A DNA stretch of 5,116 nucleotides from an uncultured Prosthecobacter sp. (GTDB taxonomy: Bacteria > Verrucomicrobiota > Verrucomicrobiia > Verrucomicrobiales > Verrucomicrobiaceae). The stretch covers positions 1 through 5,116 of the forward strand of contig CANNUR010000227.1 in NCBI GenBank assembly GCA_947523045.1, in the 5' to 3' direction. How positions within the stretch are numbered: the stretch's first letter is position 1; each line of letters begins with the position of its first letter. Positions 1 to 5,116 of this stretch are shown here, in pieces. The notes under the pieces were generated by a model. It saw nothing but the letters and a program-made list of their open reading frames with translations. It did not search any database and was not told where the DNA came from. The position numbers were made by a program, and so were the translations under genes.

Positions 1-227
1 TCCTCATGCTCTTCCAGCTCGTCACCCTGCCGGTCGAGTTTGATGCCACGGCGCGCGCCAAGAAGATTTTGGCCGGCACCGGCGCCGTCGCGCCAGGTGC
101 GGAGTTCCAGGCGATGAGCAAGGTGCTTGATGCCGCCGCGCTCACTTACGTGGCTGCCTTCGTCAGCAGCCTCGCCTACTTTCTTTACTACGTGCTGCGC
201 ATGACCGCCGGCAGCCGCGAGGAATAA
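1..227 (+). CDS. yugP: YugP-type zinc metallopeptidase, C-terminal fragment
   Basis: The first complete codon is at base 3 and the frame stops at TAA 225-227, giving the last 74 residues of a protein that starts outside the window. The fragment opens with the stretch LFQLVTLPVEFDATARAKK, followed by a KVLDAAALTYVAAFVSSL segment. This matches the conserved C-terminus of YugP-type neutral zinc metallopeptidases, where a P-V-E-F-D-A-S/T-x-R-A block is followed by a 'VLDAAALTYVA' membrane helix. Fragment residues of about 45-66 are hydrophobic and should form the last transmembrane segment, ending in a short polar tail (TAGSREE). In this family the zinc-binding HExxH motif lies further upstream, so it cannot be checked here. 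The physiological substrate of the family is not well established. Membrane location is inferred from the helix. An internal ATG at base 6 is not the true start, because the frame is open to the window edge. Confidence 0.88.
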   Translation, partial: LMLFQLVTLPVEFDATARAKKILAGTGAVAPGAEFQAMSKVLDAAALTYVAAFVSSLAYFLYYVLRMTAGSREE

Positions 228-253
228 GGAACAGGTCCTGTCCGCCAAGCTCC

Positions 254-280
254 GCCCGCGGACAAAAGCTGTCCGCGGGC
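254..280 (+). terminator. Perfect 11-bp GC-rich hairpin after the metallopeptidase gene
   Basis: Bases 254-264 (GCCCGCGGACA) and 270-280 (TGTCCGCGGGC) are exact reverse complements separated by a 5-base loop (AAAGC). The hairpin starts 27 bases after the stop codon of the metallopeptidase gene and ends 68 bases before the ATG of the next gene. Position and stability suit a transcription terminator or an RNA 3'-end stabiliser. The bases that follow (CGTAGTGAGG) contain no T run, so it is not a canonical intrinsic terminator. It could instead be a leader structure of the downstream gene. The hairpin itself is certain; its role is inferred. Confidence 0.5.
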
Positions 281-313
281 CGTAGTGAGGCAAGGACCGG
301 AACAAGCTGCCAT

Positions 314-347
314 TTGTGCGCGCCGGCTTTGCGACTATCCTGCCGGC
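314..347 (+). promoter_or_regulatory. Possible sigma70-like promoter of the YdjY-domain gene
   Basis: TTGTGC (314-319) resembles a -35 box. After a 16-base spacer, TATCCT (336-341) matches four of the six positions of TATAAT. A start about seven bases downstream would fall at or beside the ATG at 348, so the transcript could be leaderless or nearly so. This agrees with the lack of any Shine-Dalgarno sequence before that ATG (CCTGCCGGC). Both boxes are weak matches and the call rests on eye inspection only. Confidence 0.3.
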
Positions 348-1094
348 ATGCTCCGCCTCGCCCCGCTGCTTCTCTGCCTCGGTTGCCTGCCGCCCCTGAT
401 CGGCCAGCAACCGGCCGTCGACGGCGCCGCCCAGCTGGCCGAGGCGCAGAAGCGGTTGAAAAAGGTGGGGCCGGCTGAGTACGAGCTCGATGGCATCCAC
501 ATCAACGCTGCCAGTCGCGAGCTGCGCCTGCCCGCGCGGGTGGAACTGCGCCAGGCACCGATCGAGTACCTGCTGGTGCACGAGACCGGCAAGACCCACG
601 AGACCGTGCTGACCACGGCGGTCAGTCCAACGGCCATCCAGGTGGCCCTGCTGCTGGCCAACCACCAGGCGGCGACCGAGGGCCTGCTCGCCAAGGTGCC
701 GGCGGCGGAGCGACCCAAGATTTGGAAGGAGGAACCGCCCGCGACCCCTGGCGGCAACTTAGTTTCGATCGATGTCGAATGGCAGGAGCAGGGCCAGACT
801 CGGCGCGCGCGCTTGGCCGACTGGGTGCAGAACACCGACACCCGCCAGCCACCGCCCGACCTTCAGCACTGGGTCTTCAACGGGTCCTACATCGATGAAC
901 GCGGCTTCATTGCCCAGCACGAGGGCAGCATCGTCGCCGTCTGGCTCGATCGCGGGGCGATCTTCAACTCGCCGGCCGAGGGCAACTGGGATGACCAGCG
1001 CTGGATCTCGCTGCCGAAGAACATTCCCGCCGAAGGCACCGAGGTGACCGTCGTCATCCGGCCGGCAAAACCCGCCGCCGCCTCCGGCAAGTGA
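348..1094 (+). CDS. Secreted YdjY-domain protein, function unknown
   Basis: This frame encodes 248 residues from ATG 348 to TGA 1092-1094. Residues 4-18 (LAPLLLCLGCLPPLI) form a hydrophobic signal-peptide core, so the protein should be exported. Cys10 and Cys13 are not in a good lipobox, so a lipoprotein is possible but unconvincing. After an Ala/Gln/Lys-rich linker, residues of about 45-110 read as the start of a YdjY domain: an LPARVELRQAPIEYLLVHETGKTHET stretch, then a helix near 95-106 (AIQVALLLANHQ). In this family a core 'E-Y-L-L-V...G-K-x-x-E-(S/T)-(L/V)-L' segment is typical. A second conserved-looking region at 173-207 (QHWVFNGSYIDERGFIAQHEGSIVAVWLDRGAIFN) fits the rest of the domain. 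No catalytic motif or CxxCH heme site is visible, and the family has no firm biochemical role. A GTG at 285 would add 21 residues before the signal peptide; ATG 348 is preferred because the signal sequence then begins at the N-terminus. The toroid gene follows after 28 bases, probably in the same operon. Confidence 0.8.
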   Translation: MLRLAPLLLCLGCLPPLIGQQPAVDGAAQLAEAQKRLKKVGPAEYELDGIHINAASRELRLPARVELRQAPIEYLLVHETGKTHETVLTTAVSPTAIQVALLLANHQAATEGLLAKVPAAERPKIWKEEPPATPGGNLVSIDVEWQEQGQTRRARLADWVQNTDTRQPPPDLQHWVFNGSYIDERGFIAQHEGSIVAVWLDRGAIFNSPAEGNWDDQRWISLPKNIPAEGTEVTVVIRPAKPAAASGK

Positions 1095-1122
1095 AGCCGA
1101 TTCCACCCCAACCGTCACCGCC

Positions 1123-2295
1123 ATGAAACCGTCGCTCCTTCTCGCCGCCGCCCTGGCCTTGCCCCAGTTCGCCCTTGCCCAGGCCGCCACCCAGCCGGCC
1201 CGCCACGAGTCCCTGAAGCAGGAGATCCGCCTCGCCTACGATCGCGGACTTGCCTTCCTGCGTGCGCAGCAGAACGCCGCCACCGGCCAGTGGGGGGATG
1301 CCGAACCCGTGGCCTTCACCGGCCTGGCGGCTGCCAGTTTCCTGCTCCATCCCGAGCGCCAGCCCGGCGACGCGGCGCCGGCCGAGGCGGAGAAGGGGAT
1401 CGCCTTCCTGCTCAAGAATGTCCAGCCCGACGGCGGCATCTACGTCAAGGCGCGCGCCAACTACAACACCTCGCTCGCCCTCATGGCCCTGCTGCTGCAT
1501 CCCAAGCTCGAGAACGAGCAGGTCATGCTGGCCGCACGCCGTTTCATCGTCGGTCAGCAGAACGACTTCGATGAGCCGGGCAAGACCGACAACCCCTTCG
1601 ATGGCGGTGTCGGTTACGGCACGCCCAAGCCCGGCATTCCGGCCCATGCCGACCTTTCCAACACGCACTTTGCCCTCGAGGCACTCTACTACGCCGAGTC
1701 GCTGCTGGCCGACAAGGGCGATGCCGGCAAGAACGAGCCGCAGCTCAATTATGCAGCGGCCATCCAGTTCATCCAGAACTGCCAGAACCGGCCGGAGACC
1801 AACAAGGCCGGTTGGGTGAGCGCCGATGCCAAGGATCGCGGCGGCTTCATCTACAGCCCCGGTGAGACCCGCGGTGGCGAGACCAAGACCCCGGACGGTC
1901 GCACCGCCCTGCGCAGCTACGGCAGCATCAGCTATGCCGGCCTGCTGAGCTTCATCTATGCCGGTCTCGACAAGGGCGATCCGCGGGTGCAGGCGGTGCT
2001 CGACTGGCTGAGCGAGAATTACACCCTCGACGAGAATCCCGGCCTCGGCGCCGAGGGGCTCTACTACTACTACCACACCATGGCCAAGGGCCTGGCCATT
2101 GCCGGGGTTGACTTCCTCAAGACCAAGGACGGCCGGGTCATCGACTGGCGCGCCGACCTTGCGGCCAAGCTGCTCAACCTGCAGCGCGAGGACGGTTCCT
2201 GGGCGAATGATACGGGACGCTGGATGGAGAGCGACCGCGTGCTGGCGACCAGCTACATGCTGCTCGCCCTGGCCCGCATCCACGGCAGCCTGTGA
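1123..2295 (+). CDS. Secreted prenyltransferase/squalene-oxidase-repeat (alpha/alpha-toroid) protein
   Basis: This 390-residue protein starts at ATG 1123 with a clear signal peptide: MKPSLLLAAALALPQFALAQ, with a likely signal peptidase I site after ALA (residue 19). The mature part consists of helical repeats, each built around a Q-x(n)-G-x-W/Y-like turn. Examples are QQNAATGQWG (49-58), VQPDGGIYV (100-108), QQNDFDEPG running to FDGGVGYG (145-166), CQNRPETNKAGW (220-231) with GGFIYS (240-245), and LQREDGSW (353-360). These repeats are characteristic of squalene-hopene cyclase and prenyltransferase toroids. The segment YGSISYAGLLSFIYAGLDKGDPRVQ (266-290) and the following YYYYHTMAKGLA (314-325) are typical of exported PVC-group members. 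No DxDD protonation motif of class II terpene cyclases and no GCGEQ thioester are seen. At 390 residues it is also well short of a squalene-hopene cyclase (about 600 or more), so enzymatic terpene cyclisation is unlikely; a binding or scaffold role is possible. No Shine-Dalgarno sequence precedes the start (CAACCGTCACCGCC). The short gap suggests co-expression with the YdjY gene. Confidence 0.88.
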   Translation: MKPSLLLAAALALPQFALAQAATQPARHESLKQEIRLAYDRGLAFLRAQQNAATGQWGDAEPVAFTGLAAASFLLHPERQPGDAAPAEAEKGIAFLLKNVQPDGGIYVKARANYNTSLALMALLLHPKLENEQVMLAARRFIVGQQNDFDEPGKTDNPFDGGVGYGTPKPGIPAHADLSNTHFALEALYYAESLLADKGDAGKNEPQLNYAAAIQFIQNCQNRPETNKAGWVSADAKDRGGFIYSPGETRGGETKTPDGRTALRSYGSISYAGLLSFIYAGLDKGDPRVQAVLDWLSENYTLDENPGLGAEGLYYYYHTMAKGLAIAGVDFLKTKDGRVIDWRADLAAKLLNLQREDGSWANDTGRWMESDRVLATSYMLLALARIHGSL

Positions 2296-2319
2296 GACAC
2301 TTGCAAGCAGGCTGCCTTT
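2284..2319 (+). terminator. Inverted repeat spanning the stop codon of the toroid gene
   Basis: GGCAGCCTG (2284-2292) and CAGGCTGCC (2308-2316) are exact reverse complements. The 15-base loop between them contains the TGA stop (2293-2295) and a small palindrome, CTTGCAAG (2300-2307). The 3' arm is followed by TTT (2317-2319). This resembles a weak intrinsic terminator that ends the YdjY/toroid transcript 20 bases before the flavoprotein ATG. The T run is short and the loop is long, so termination would be partial at best. It could also be an RNA stability element. Confidence 0.4.
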
Positions 2320-2327
2320 GAGCGAAC

Positions 2328-2332
2328 AAGGG
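2328..2332 (+). promoter_or_regulatory. Probable Shine-Dalgarno site of the flavoprotein gene
   Basis: AAGGG lies six bases upstream of ATG 2339 and is the only reasonable purine-rich ribosome-binding site seen before a start in this window. It supports ATG 2339 over the long in-frame extension back to 2099, which would run over the 3' end of the toroid gene. Confidence 0.45.
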
Positions 2333-2338
2333 CGCCCC

Positions 2339-3949
2339 ATGCTGCAGATCTCCCAGCTTTCGTTGCCGGTCGACCACAGCGACGCCCAGTTGCGTGCCGC
2401 CGTCTGCGCCCGTCTCGGCGTCGCCGAGGCCGCCCTGCGCGGCCTGCAGGTCAAGCAACGTGCCATCGATGCCCGTCGCGGCCATGTCGCCTTCAGCTAC
2501 ACGCTGACCGTCGGGCTCGACGAGGAGACGGCCGTGCTCAAGCGCCTGCAACCTGGCTGTCCGGTGGGGCCGGCGCCCGATGAGACCTACCGCGAATTGG
2601 ACGGACTGACGTCCGCCCGCCATGACACGACGCAGCGACCGGTCATCGTCGGCACCGGCCCCTGCGGTCTGTTCTGTGGCCTGCTGCTCGCCCGCGCCGG
2701 GCTGAAGCCGGTGCTGCTGGAACGCGGCAAGAGCGCCGGCGACCGTGCGCGTGATGTCACCGGCTTCTGGCGCCGCGGCTGGGATTTTAATCCCGAATCG
2801 AACGTGCAGTTCGGCGAAGGCGGTGCCGGCACCTTTTCCGATGGCAAGCTGTACACCCAGATCCGCGATCGCGAGCACCGCATTCCCTGGTTGCTGCGCG
2901 AGATGGTGGCGGCCGGTGCTCCCGAGGACATCCTGGTCAAGGCGCGACCGCACATCGGCACCGACCGACTGATCCGCGTCGTTCGACATGTGCGCGAGGA
3001 AATCATCGCCCTCGGCGGCGAGGTGCGCTTCGGCGCCCGCGTCGCCGACCTGGTGGTCGAAAACGGCGCCGCCCGCGCGGTCGTTTTGGCCGACGGCTCA
3101 GTGCTCGAAGGCGCCCCCATCATTTTCGCGGTCGGCCACAGCAGCCGCGACACCTTTGCCATGCTGCACCGCCACGGCCTGCCCATGGAGCCGAAGCCGT
3201 TCTCGGTCGGCGTGCGCATCGAGCACCCGCAGGCGCACATCGACCGCCTGCTGTATGGTCGCTGGGCCGGCGACAAGCGCCTGGGCTCGGCGCCCTACAA
3301 GTTCGTCGCCCACACCGGCACTGGGCGCAGTGCCTACAGCTTCTGCATGTGCCCCGGCGGACTCGTTGTCGCCGCCACCTCGGAGGCGGGCATGGTGGTC
3401 ACCAACGGCATGAGCAGCTATGCCCGTGCCGAGGCGAATGCCAACAGCGGCTTCATGGTCGAGGTCGGTCCCGACGACTACGGTGCGGCGCATCCGCTGG
3501 CCGGGGTCGAATTCCAGCGCGACATCGAGCGCGCCGCCTTCCGGCTCGGCGGTGGCGACTACCGCGCGCCGGCCCAGGTGCTGGGCGACTTCCTGGCCGG
3601 GCGCGCCTCCACCTCGGGCGGCTCGGTGCAGCCGTCGTACGAGCCCGGTGTGGTTTGGACCGACCTGCGCGAGTGCCTGCCCGGGCCGGTGATCGAGACC
3701 CTGCGTCAGGCGGTGCCGCTGATCGCGCGCAAGCTGCCCGGCTTCCTGCTCGAGGACGCGGTGCTGACAGCCGCGGAAACCCGCAGTTCGGCGCCGGTGC
3801 GCATCCCGCGCGACCCCCAGACGCTGGTCTGCACCGGCATGGCCAACTTTTATCCGGCCGGCGAGGGTGCCGGCTATGCGGGCGGCATCATCTCGGCCGC
3901 AGCCGACGGCATGCGCGTCGCCGAGGCGATTTTGCGCGCCCAAAGCTGA
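2339..3949 (+). CDS. FAD-dependent oxidoreductase, COG2509 type
   Basis: This complete 536-residue protein has no signal peptide and should be cytoplasmic. Residues 1-95 form an N-terminal domain (MLQISQLSLPVDHSD...) that precedes the nucleotide-binding fold, as in COG2509 family flavoproteins. Residues 100-130 form the FAD-binding dinucleotide fold: PVIVGTGPCGLFCGLLLARAG leading to ERG, with the G-x-G-P-x-G loop at 105-110. Further family landmarks are FGEGGAGTFSDGKLYT (158-173), a second beta-alpha region with IIFAVGHSSRDTF (261-273), FCMCPGG (335-341), ETRSSAPVRIPRD (480-492), and the C-terminal FAD-contacting segment YPAGEGAGYAGGIISAAADG (505-524). The family is annotated as NAD(P)/FAD-dependent dehydrogenase, and its natural substrate is generally unassigned. 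Length and motifs look intact, with no frameshift. ATG 2339 is chosen because the family N-terminus begins there and AAGGG sits just upstream. The gene probably forms its own transcription unit after the hairpin at 2284-2319, although no promoter was recognised. Confidence 0.9.
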   Translation: MLQISQLSLPVDHSDAQLRAAVCARLGVAEAALRGLQVKQRAIDARRGHVAFSYTLTVGLDEETAVLKRLQPGCPVGPAPDETYRELDGLTSARHDTTQRPVIVGTGPCGLFCGLLLARAGLKPVLLERGKSAGDRARDVTGFWRRGWDFNPESNVQFGEGGAGTFSDGKLYTQIRDREHRIPWLLREMVAAGAPEDILVKARPHIGTDRLIRVVRHVREEIIALGGEVRFGARVADLVVENGAARAVVLADGSVLEGAPIIFAVGHSSRDTFAMLHRHGLPMEPKPFSVGVRIEHPQAHIDRLLYGRWAGDKRLGSAPYKFVAHTGTGRSAYSFCMCPGGLVVAATSEAGMVVTNGMSSYARAEANANSGFMVEVGPDDYGAAHPLAGVEFQRDIERAAFRLGGGDYRAPAQVLGDFLAGRASTSGGSVQPSYEPGVVWTDLRECLPGPVIETLRQAVPLIARKLPGFLLEDAVLTAAETRSSAPVRIPRDPQTLVCTGMANFYPAGEGAGYAGGIISAAADGMRVAEAILRAQS

Positions 3950-3960
3950 ATGCTGTTTCC

Positions 3961-3994
3961 TTGACTCCGGGCCTTGGGGCGGGCACTCATTCGC
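3961..3994 (+). promoter_or_regulatory. Possible promoter of the secreted dehydrogenase gene
   Basis: TTGACT (3961-3966) matches five of six positions of the consensus -35 box TTGACA and lies in the 45-base gap after the flavoprotein stop. A weak -10-like element, ACTCAT (3985-3990), follows an 18-base spacer. Transcription would then begin at or next to ATG 3995. No Shine-Dalgarno sequence is present (CACTCATTCGC), which is compatible with a leaderless message. The -35 match is good and the -10 match is poor. Confidence 0.4.
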
Positions 3995-5116
3995 ATGCGT
4001 CCCCCCCGTCTCCTGCTGCTCTTGGTCCTGCTGGCGCAAGGCCAGGCTGCCGAAGTCGCGCTGCACCGCTGGTCGGGCAGCCTCAACGTGCCTGATCCGG
4101 TGGCCTGTGCCGTCGATGAAGCCGGCCGTGTTTACGTGGCGGCCACCACCCGGCGCAAGGTGGCCGATCTCGACATCCGCGAGCATCCGATGTGGATCCC
4201 CGATGATGTCGGCCTGACCAGCGTCGAAGCCAAGCGCGAGTTCCTGAAGCGCGAGCTCGCTCCCGGCAAGCTGCGCCAGCCGCGCGGCGGCCTCAAGGAC
4301 CACAATCAGGACGGCAGCATCGACTGGCGCGACCTGACCGTGCACAGCGAGCGCATCTACCAGCTGCGCGACACCGATGGCGACGGCAGCGCCGACAAGA
4401 TGACGGTCTTTGCCGAAGGCTTCAACACGGAGGTGACCGGCATTGCCGCCGGCATCCTCTGCCACGATGGCTGGGTGTATGCGACGATAGCGCCCGACCT
4501 CTGGCGGCTCAAGGACACCGACGACGACGGTGTCGCCGACATCCGTGAGGTCGTCGCCCACGGCTTCGGCATGCACCTCGCCTATGCCGGTCACGACATG
4601 CACGGGCCGCGCCTGGGTCCCGACGGTCGCATCTACTGGAGCATTGGCGACAAGGGTGTCAACGTCACCGACAAGAACGGCAGGATCTGGGCCTATCCGC
4701 ATGAGGGCGCCGTGCTGCGGGTTGAGCCCGACGGCTCCGGCTTCGAAGTCTTCGCCCACGGCCTGCGCAATGTACAGGAGGTCGCCTTCGACGATTTTGG
4801 CAACCTGTTCGGGGTCGACAACGATGCCGACCTGCCGGGCGAGCGTGAGCGCCTGGTTTACATCGTCCAGGACAGCGACTCCGGCTGGCGCTGCGGGCAC
4901 CAGTACATGAAGGAAGAGAGTCGCTGGTTCCGCGAGGACATCTGGAAGCCGCAGTCGCCCTGGCTGGGCGGTCCGTCGCGCCAGCCGCTCTTCATCACCC
5001 CGCCGCTCGCCAACACCAGCGACGGCCCGGCCGGTTTTGTGCGTGAGCCCGGCACCGCGCTCGGCAAAAGCCTGCGCGGCCATTTCCTGCTCAACCAGTT
5101 TCCCTCGGGGCGGATG
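3995..5116 (+). CDS. PVC-type secreted membrane-bound dehydrogenase / heme-binding protein, N-terminal part
   Basis: An uninterrupted frame runs from ATG 3995 through the right edge of the window, giving the first 374 residues with no stop. Residues 1-19 are a signal peptide (MRPPRLLLLLVLLAQGQAA, cleavage near 18/19), so the protein is exported. The mature part begins WSGSLNVPDPVACAVDEAGRVYVA (26-49), followed by a DLDIREHPMWIPDDVGL block (58-74). It continues as a beta-propeller with GFNTEVTGIAAGIL (142-155), YATIAPDLWRL (162-172), AYAGHDMHG (196-204), YWSIGDKG (214-221), FAHGLRNVQEVAFD (253-266) and FGVDNDAD (272-279). This series is diagnostic of the large planctomycete/verrucomicrobial 'putative membrane-bound dehydrogenase' family, related to PQQ-sugar-dehydrogenase-like propellers. 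Three acidic D-x-(D/N)-x-D-G loops at 102-113, 126-134 and 174-182 look like calcium sites. Full-length members usually continue with HEAT-like repeats and a C-terminal CxxCH cytochrome c domain. Neither lies in the visible part, so heme binding here is inferred from family membership. The substrate is unknown. Confidence 0.9.
   Translation, partial: MRPPRLLLLLVLLAQGQAAEVALHRWSGSLNVPDPVACAVDEAGRVYVAATTRRKVADLDIREHPMWIPDDVGLTSVEAKREFLKRELAPGKLRQPRGGLKDHNQDGSIDWRDLTVHSERIYQLRDTDGDGSADKMTVFAEGFNTEVTGIAAGILCHDGWVYATIAPDLWRLKDTDDDGVADIREVVAHGFGMHLAYAGHDMHGPRLGPDGRIYWSIGDKGVNVTDKNGRIWAYPHEGAVLRVEPDGSGFEVFAHGLRNVQEVAFDDFGNLFGVDNDADLPGERERLVYIVQDSDSGWRCGHQYMKEESRWFREDIWKPQSPWLGGPSRQPLFITPPLANTSDGPAGFVREPGTALGKSLRGHFLLNQFPSGRM

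Noticed and set aside
285..347. GTG at 285 as an earlier start of the YdjY-domain gene.
   Set aside because: It would place 21 charged and Cys-containing residues before the signal peptide, and it lies directly after the hairpin with no ribosome-binding site. ATG 348 puts the hydrophobic signal at the N-terminus.
1123..2295. Annotation of the toroid protein as a squalene-hopene cyclase.
   Set aside because: The repeats match, but the DxDD motif is missing, the protein is too short, and it carries an export signal.
2099..2338. N-terminal extension of the flavoprotein frame back to 2099.
   Set aside because: The extra 80 codons overlap the 3' end of the toroid gene in another frame and have low-complexity shadow-like composition. 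The family N-terminus begins at 2339, with AAGGG just upstream.
1054..2466. A 470-codon open frame on the minus strand opposite the toroid gene.
   Set aside because: It is the antisense shadow of a confidently identified gene, spans the ends of three plus-strand genes, and shows no known motif.
3950..3994. Terminator after the flavoprotein gene.
   Set aside because: Only a 3-bp pairing (GCC/GGC around 3971-3980) is visible, with no T run, so no terminator is supported there.
3098..5083. A 661-codon open frame on the minus strand opposite the flavoprotein and dehydrogenase genes.
   Set aside because: It is antisense to two genes with clear family motifs. Its translation is rich in Ala, Val, Gly and Arg with no recognisable domain. 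Long antisense frames are expected in GC-rich coding DNA.
3995..5116. The last gene as a truncated pseudogene, or one with a visible heme site.
   Set aside because: The frame is intact and is cut only by the window edge. No CxxCH is present in these 374 residues (Cys156 and Cys300 are isolated), and the heme domain of the family is C-terminal and would lie outside.

Overview
The window is GC-rich and almost fully coding, with every supported gene on the + strand. It looks like chromosome from a member of the Planctomycetota/Verrucomicrobiota (PVC) group, most likely a verrucomicrobial (Opitutales-like) lineage. The main clue is the last gene, an N-terminal part of the large secreted PVC-type dehydrogenase / cytochrome c family. 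A secreted squalene-cyclase-like toroid protein paired with a YdjY-domain protein also fits that group. The phylum is an inference from protein resemblance and no marker gene is present. No rRNA, tRNA, CRISPR array, insertion sequence or phage gene was seen.

Layout. (1) Bases 1-227 hold the C-terminal end of a YugP-type membrane zinc metallopeptidase. (2) Bases 228-347 are the only sizeable non-coding gap. They hold a perfect 11-bp GC-rich hairpin, whose 5' arm can also pair with an upstream repeat, and a weak promoter-like sequence close to the next gene. (3) Bases 348-1094 encode a secreted YdjY-domain protein. (4) After 28 bases, 1123-2295 encode a secreted alpha/alpha-toroid protein with prenyltransferase/squalene-oxidase-type repeats. 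These two probably form an operon. (5) A 9-bp inverted repeat with a short T run straddles the stop codon of the toroid gene. (6) Bases 2339-3949 encode a complete cytoplasmic FAD-dependent oxidoreductase of the COG2509 type. (7) A 45-base gap with a TTGACT box precedes the secreted dehydrogenase, 3995-5116, which runs off the right edge.

The products fall into two compartments. Three of the five (YdjY protein, toroid protein, dehydrogenase) carry N-terminal signal peptides and should act in the periplasm or at the cell surface. The metallopeptidase is a membrane protein and the flavoprotein is cytoplasmic. Only the YdjY/toroid pair has spacing that strongly suggests joint expression, and nothing in the sequence shows one pathway linking all five. 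The most interesting uncharacterised element is that YdjY/toroid pair. The most interesting non-coding element is the leader hairpin with a competing pairing in front of it.
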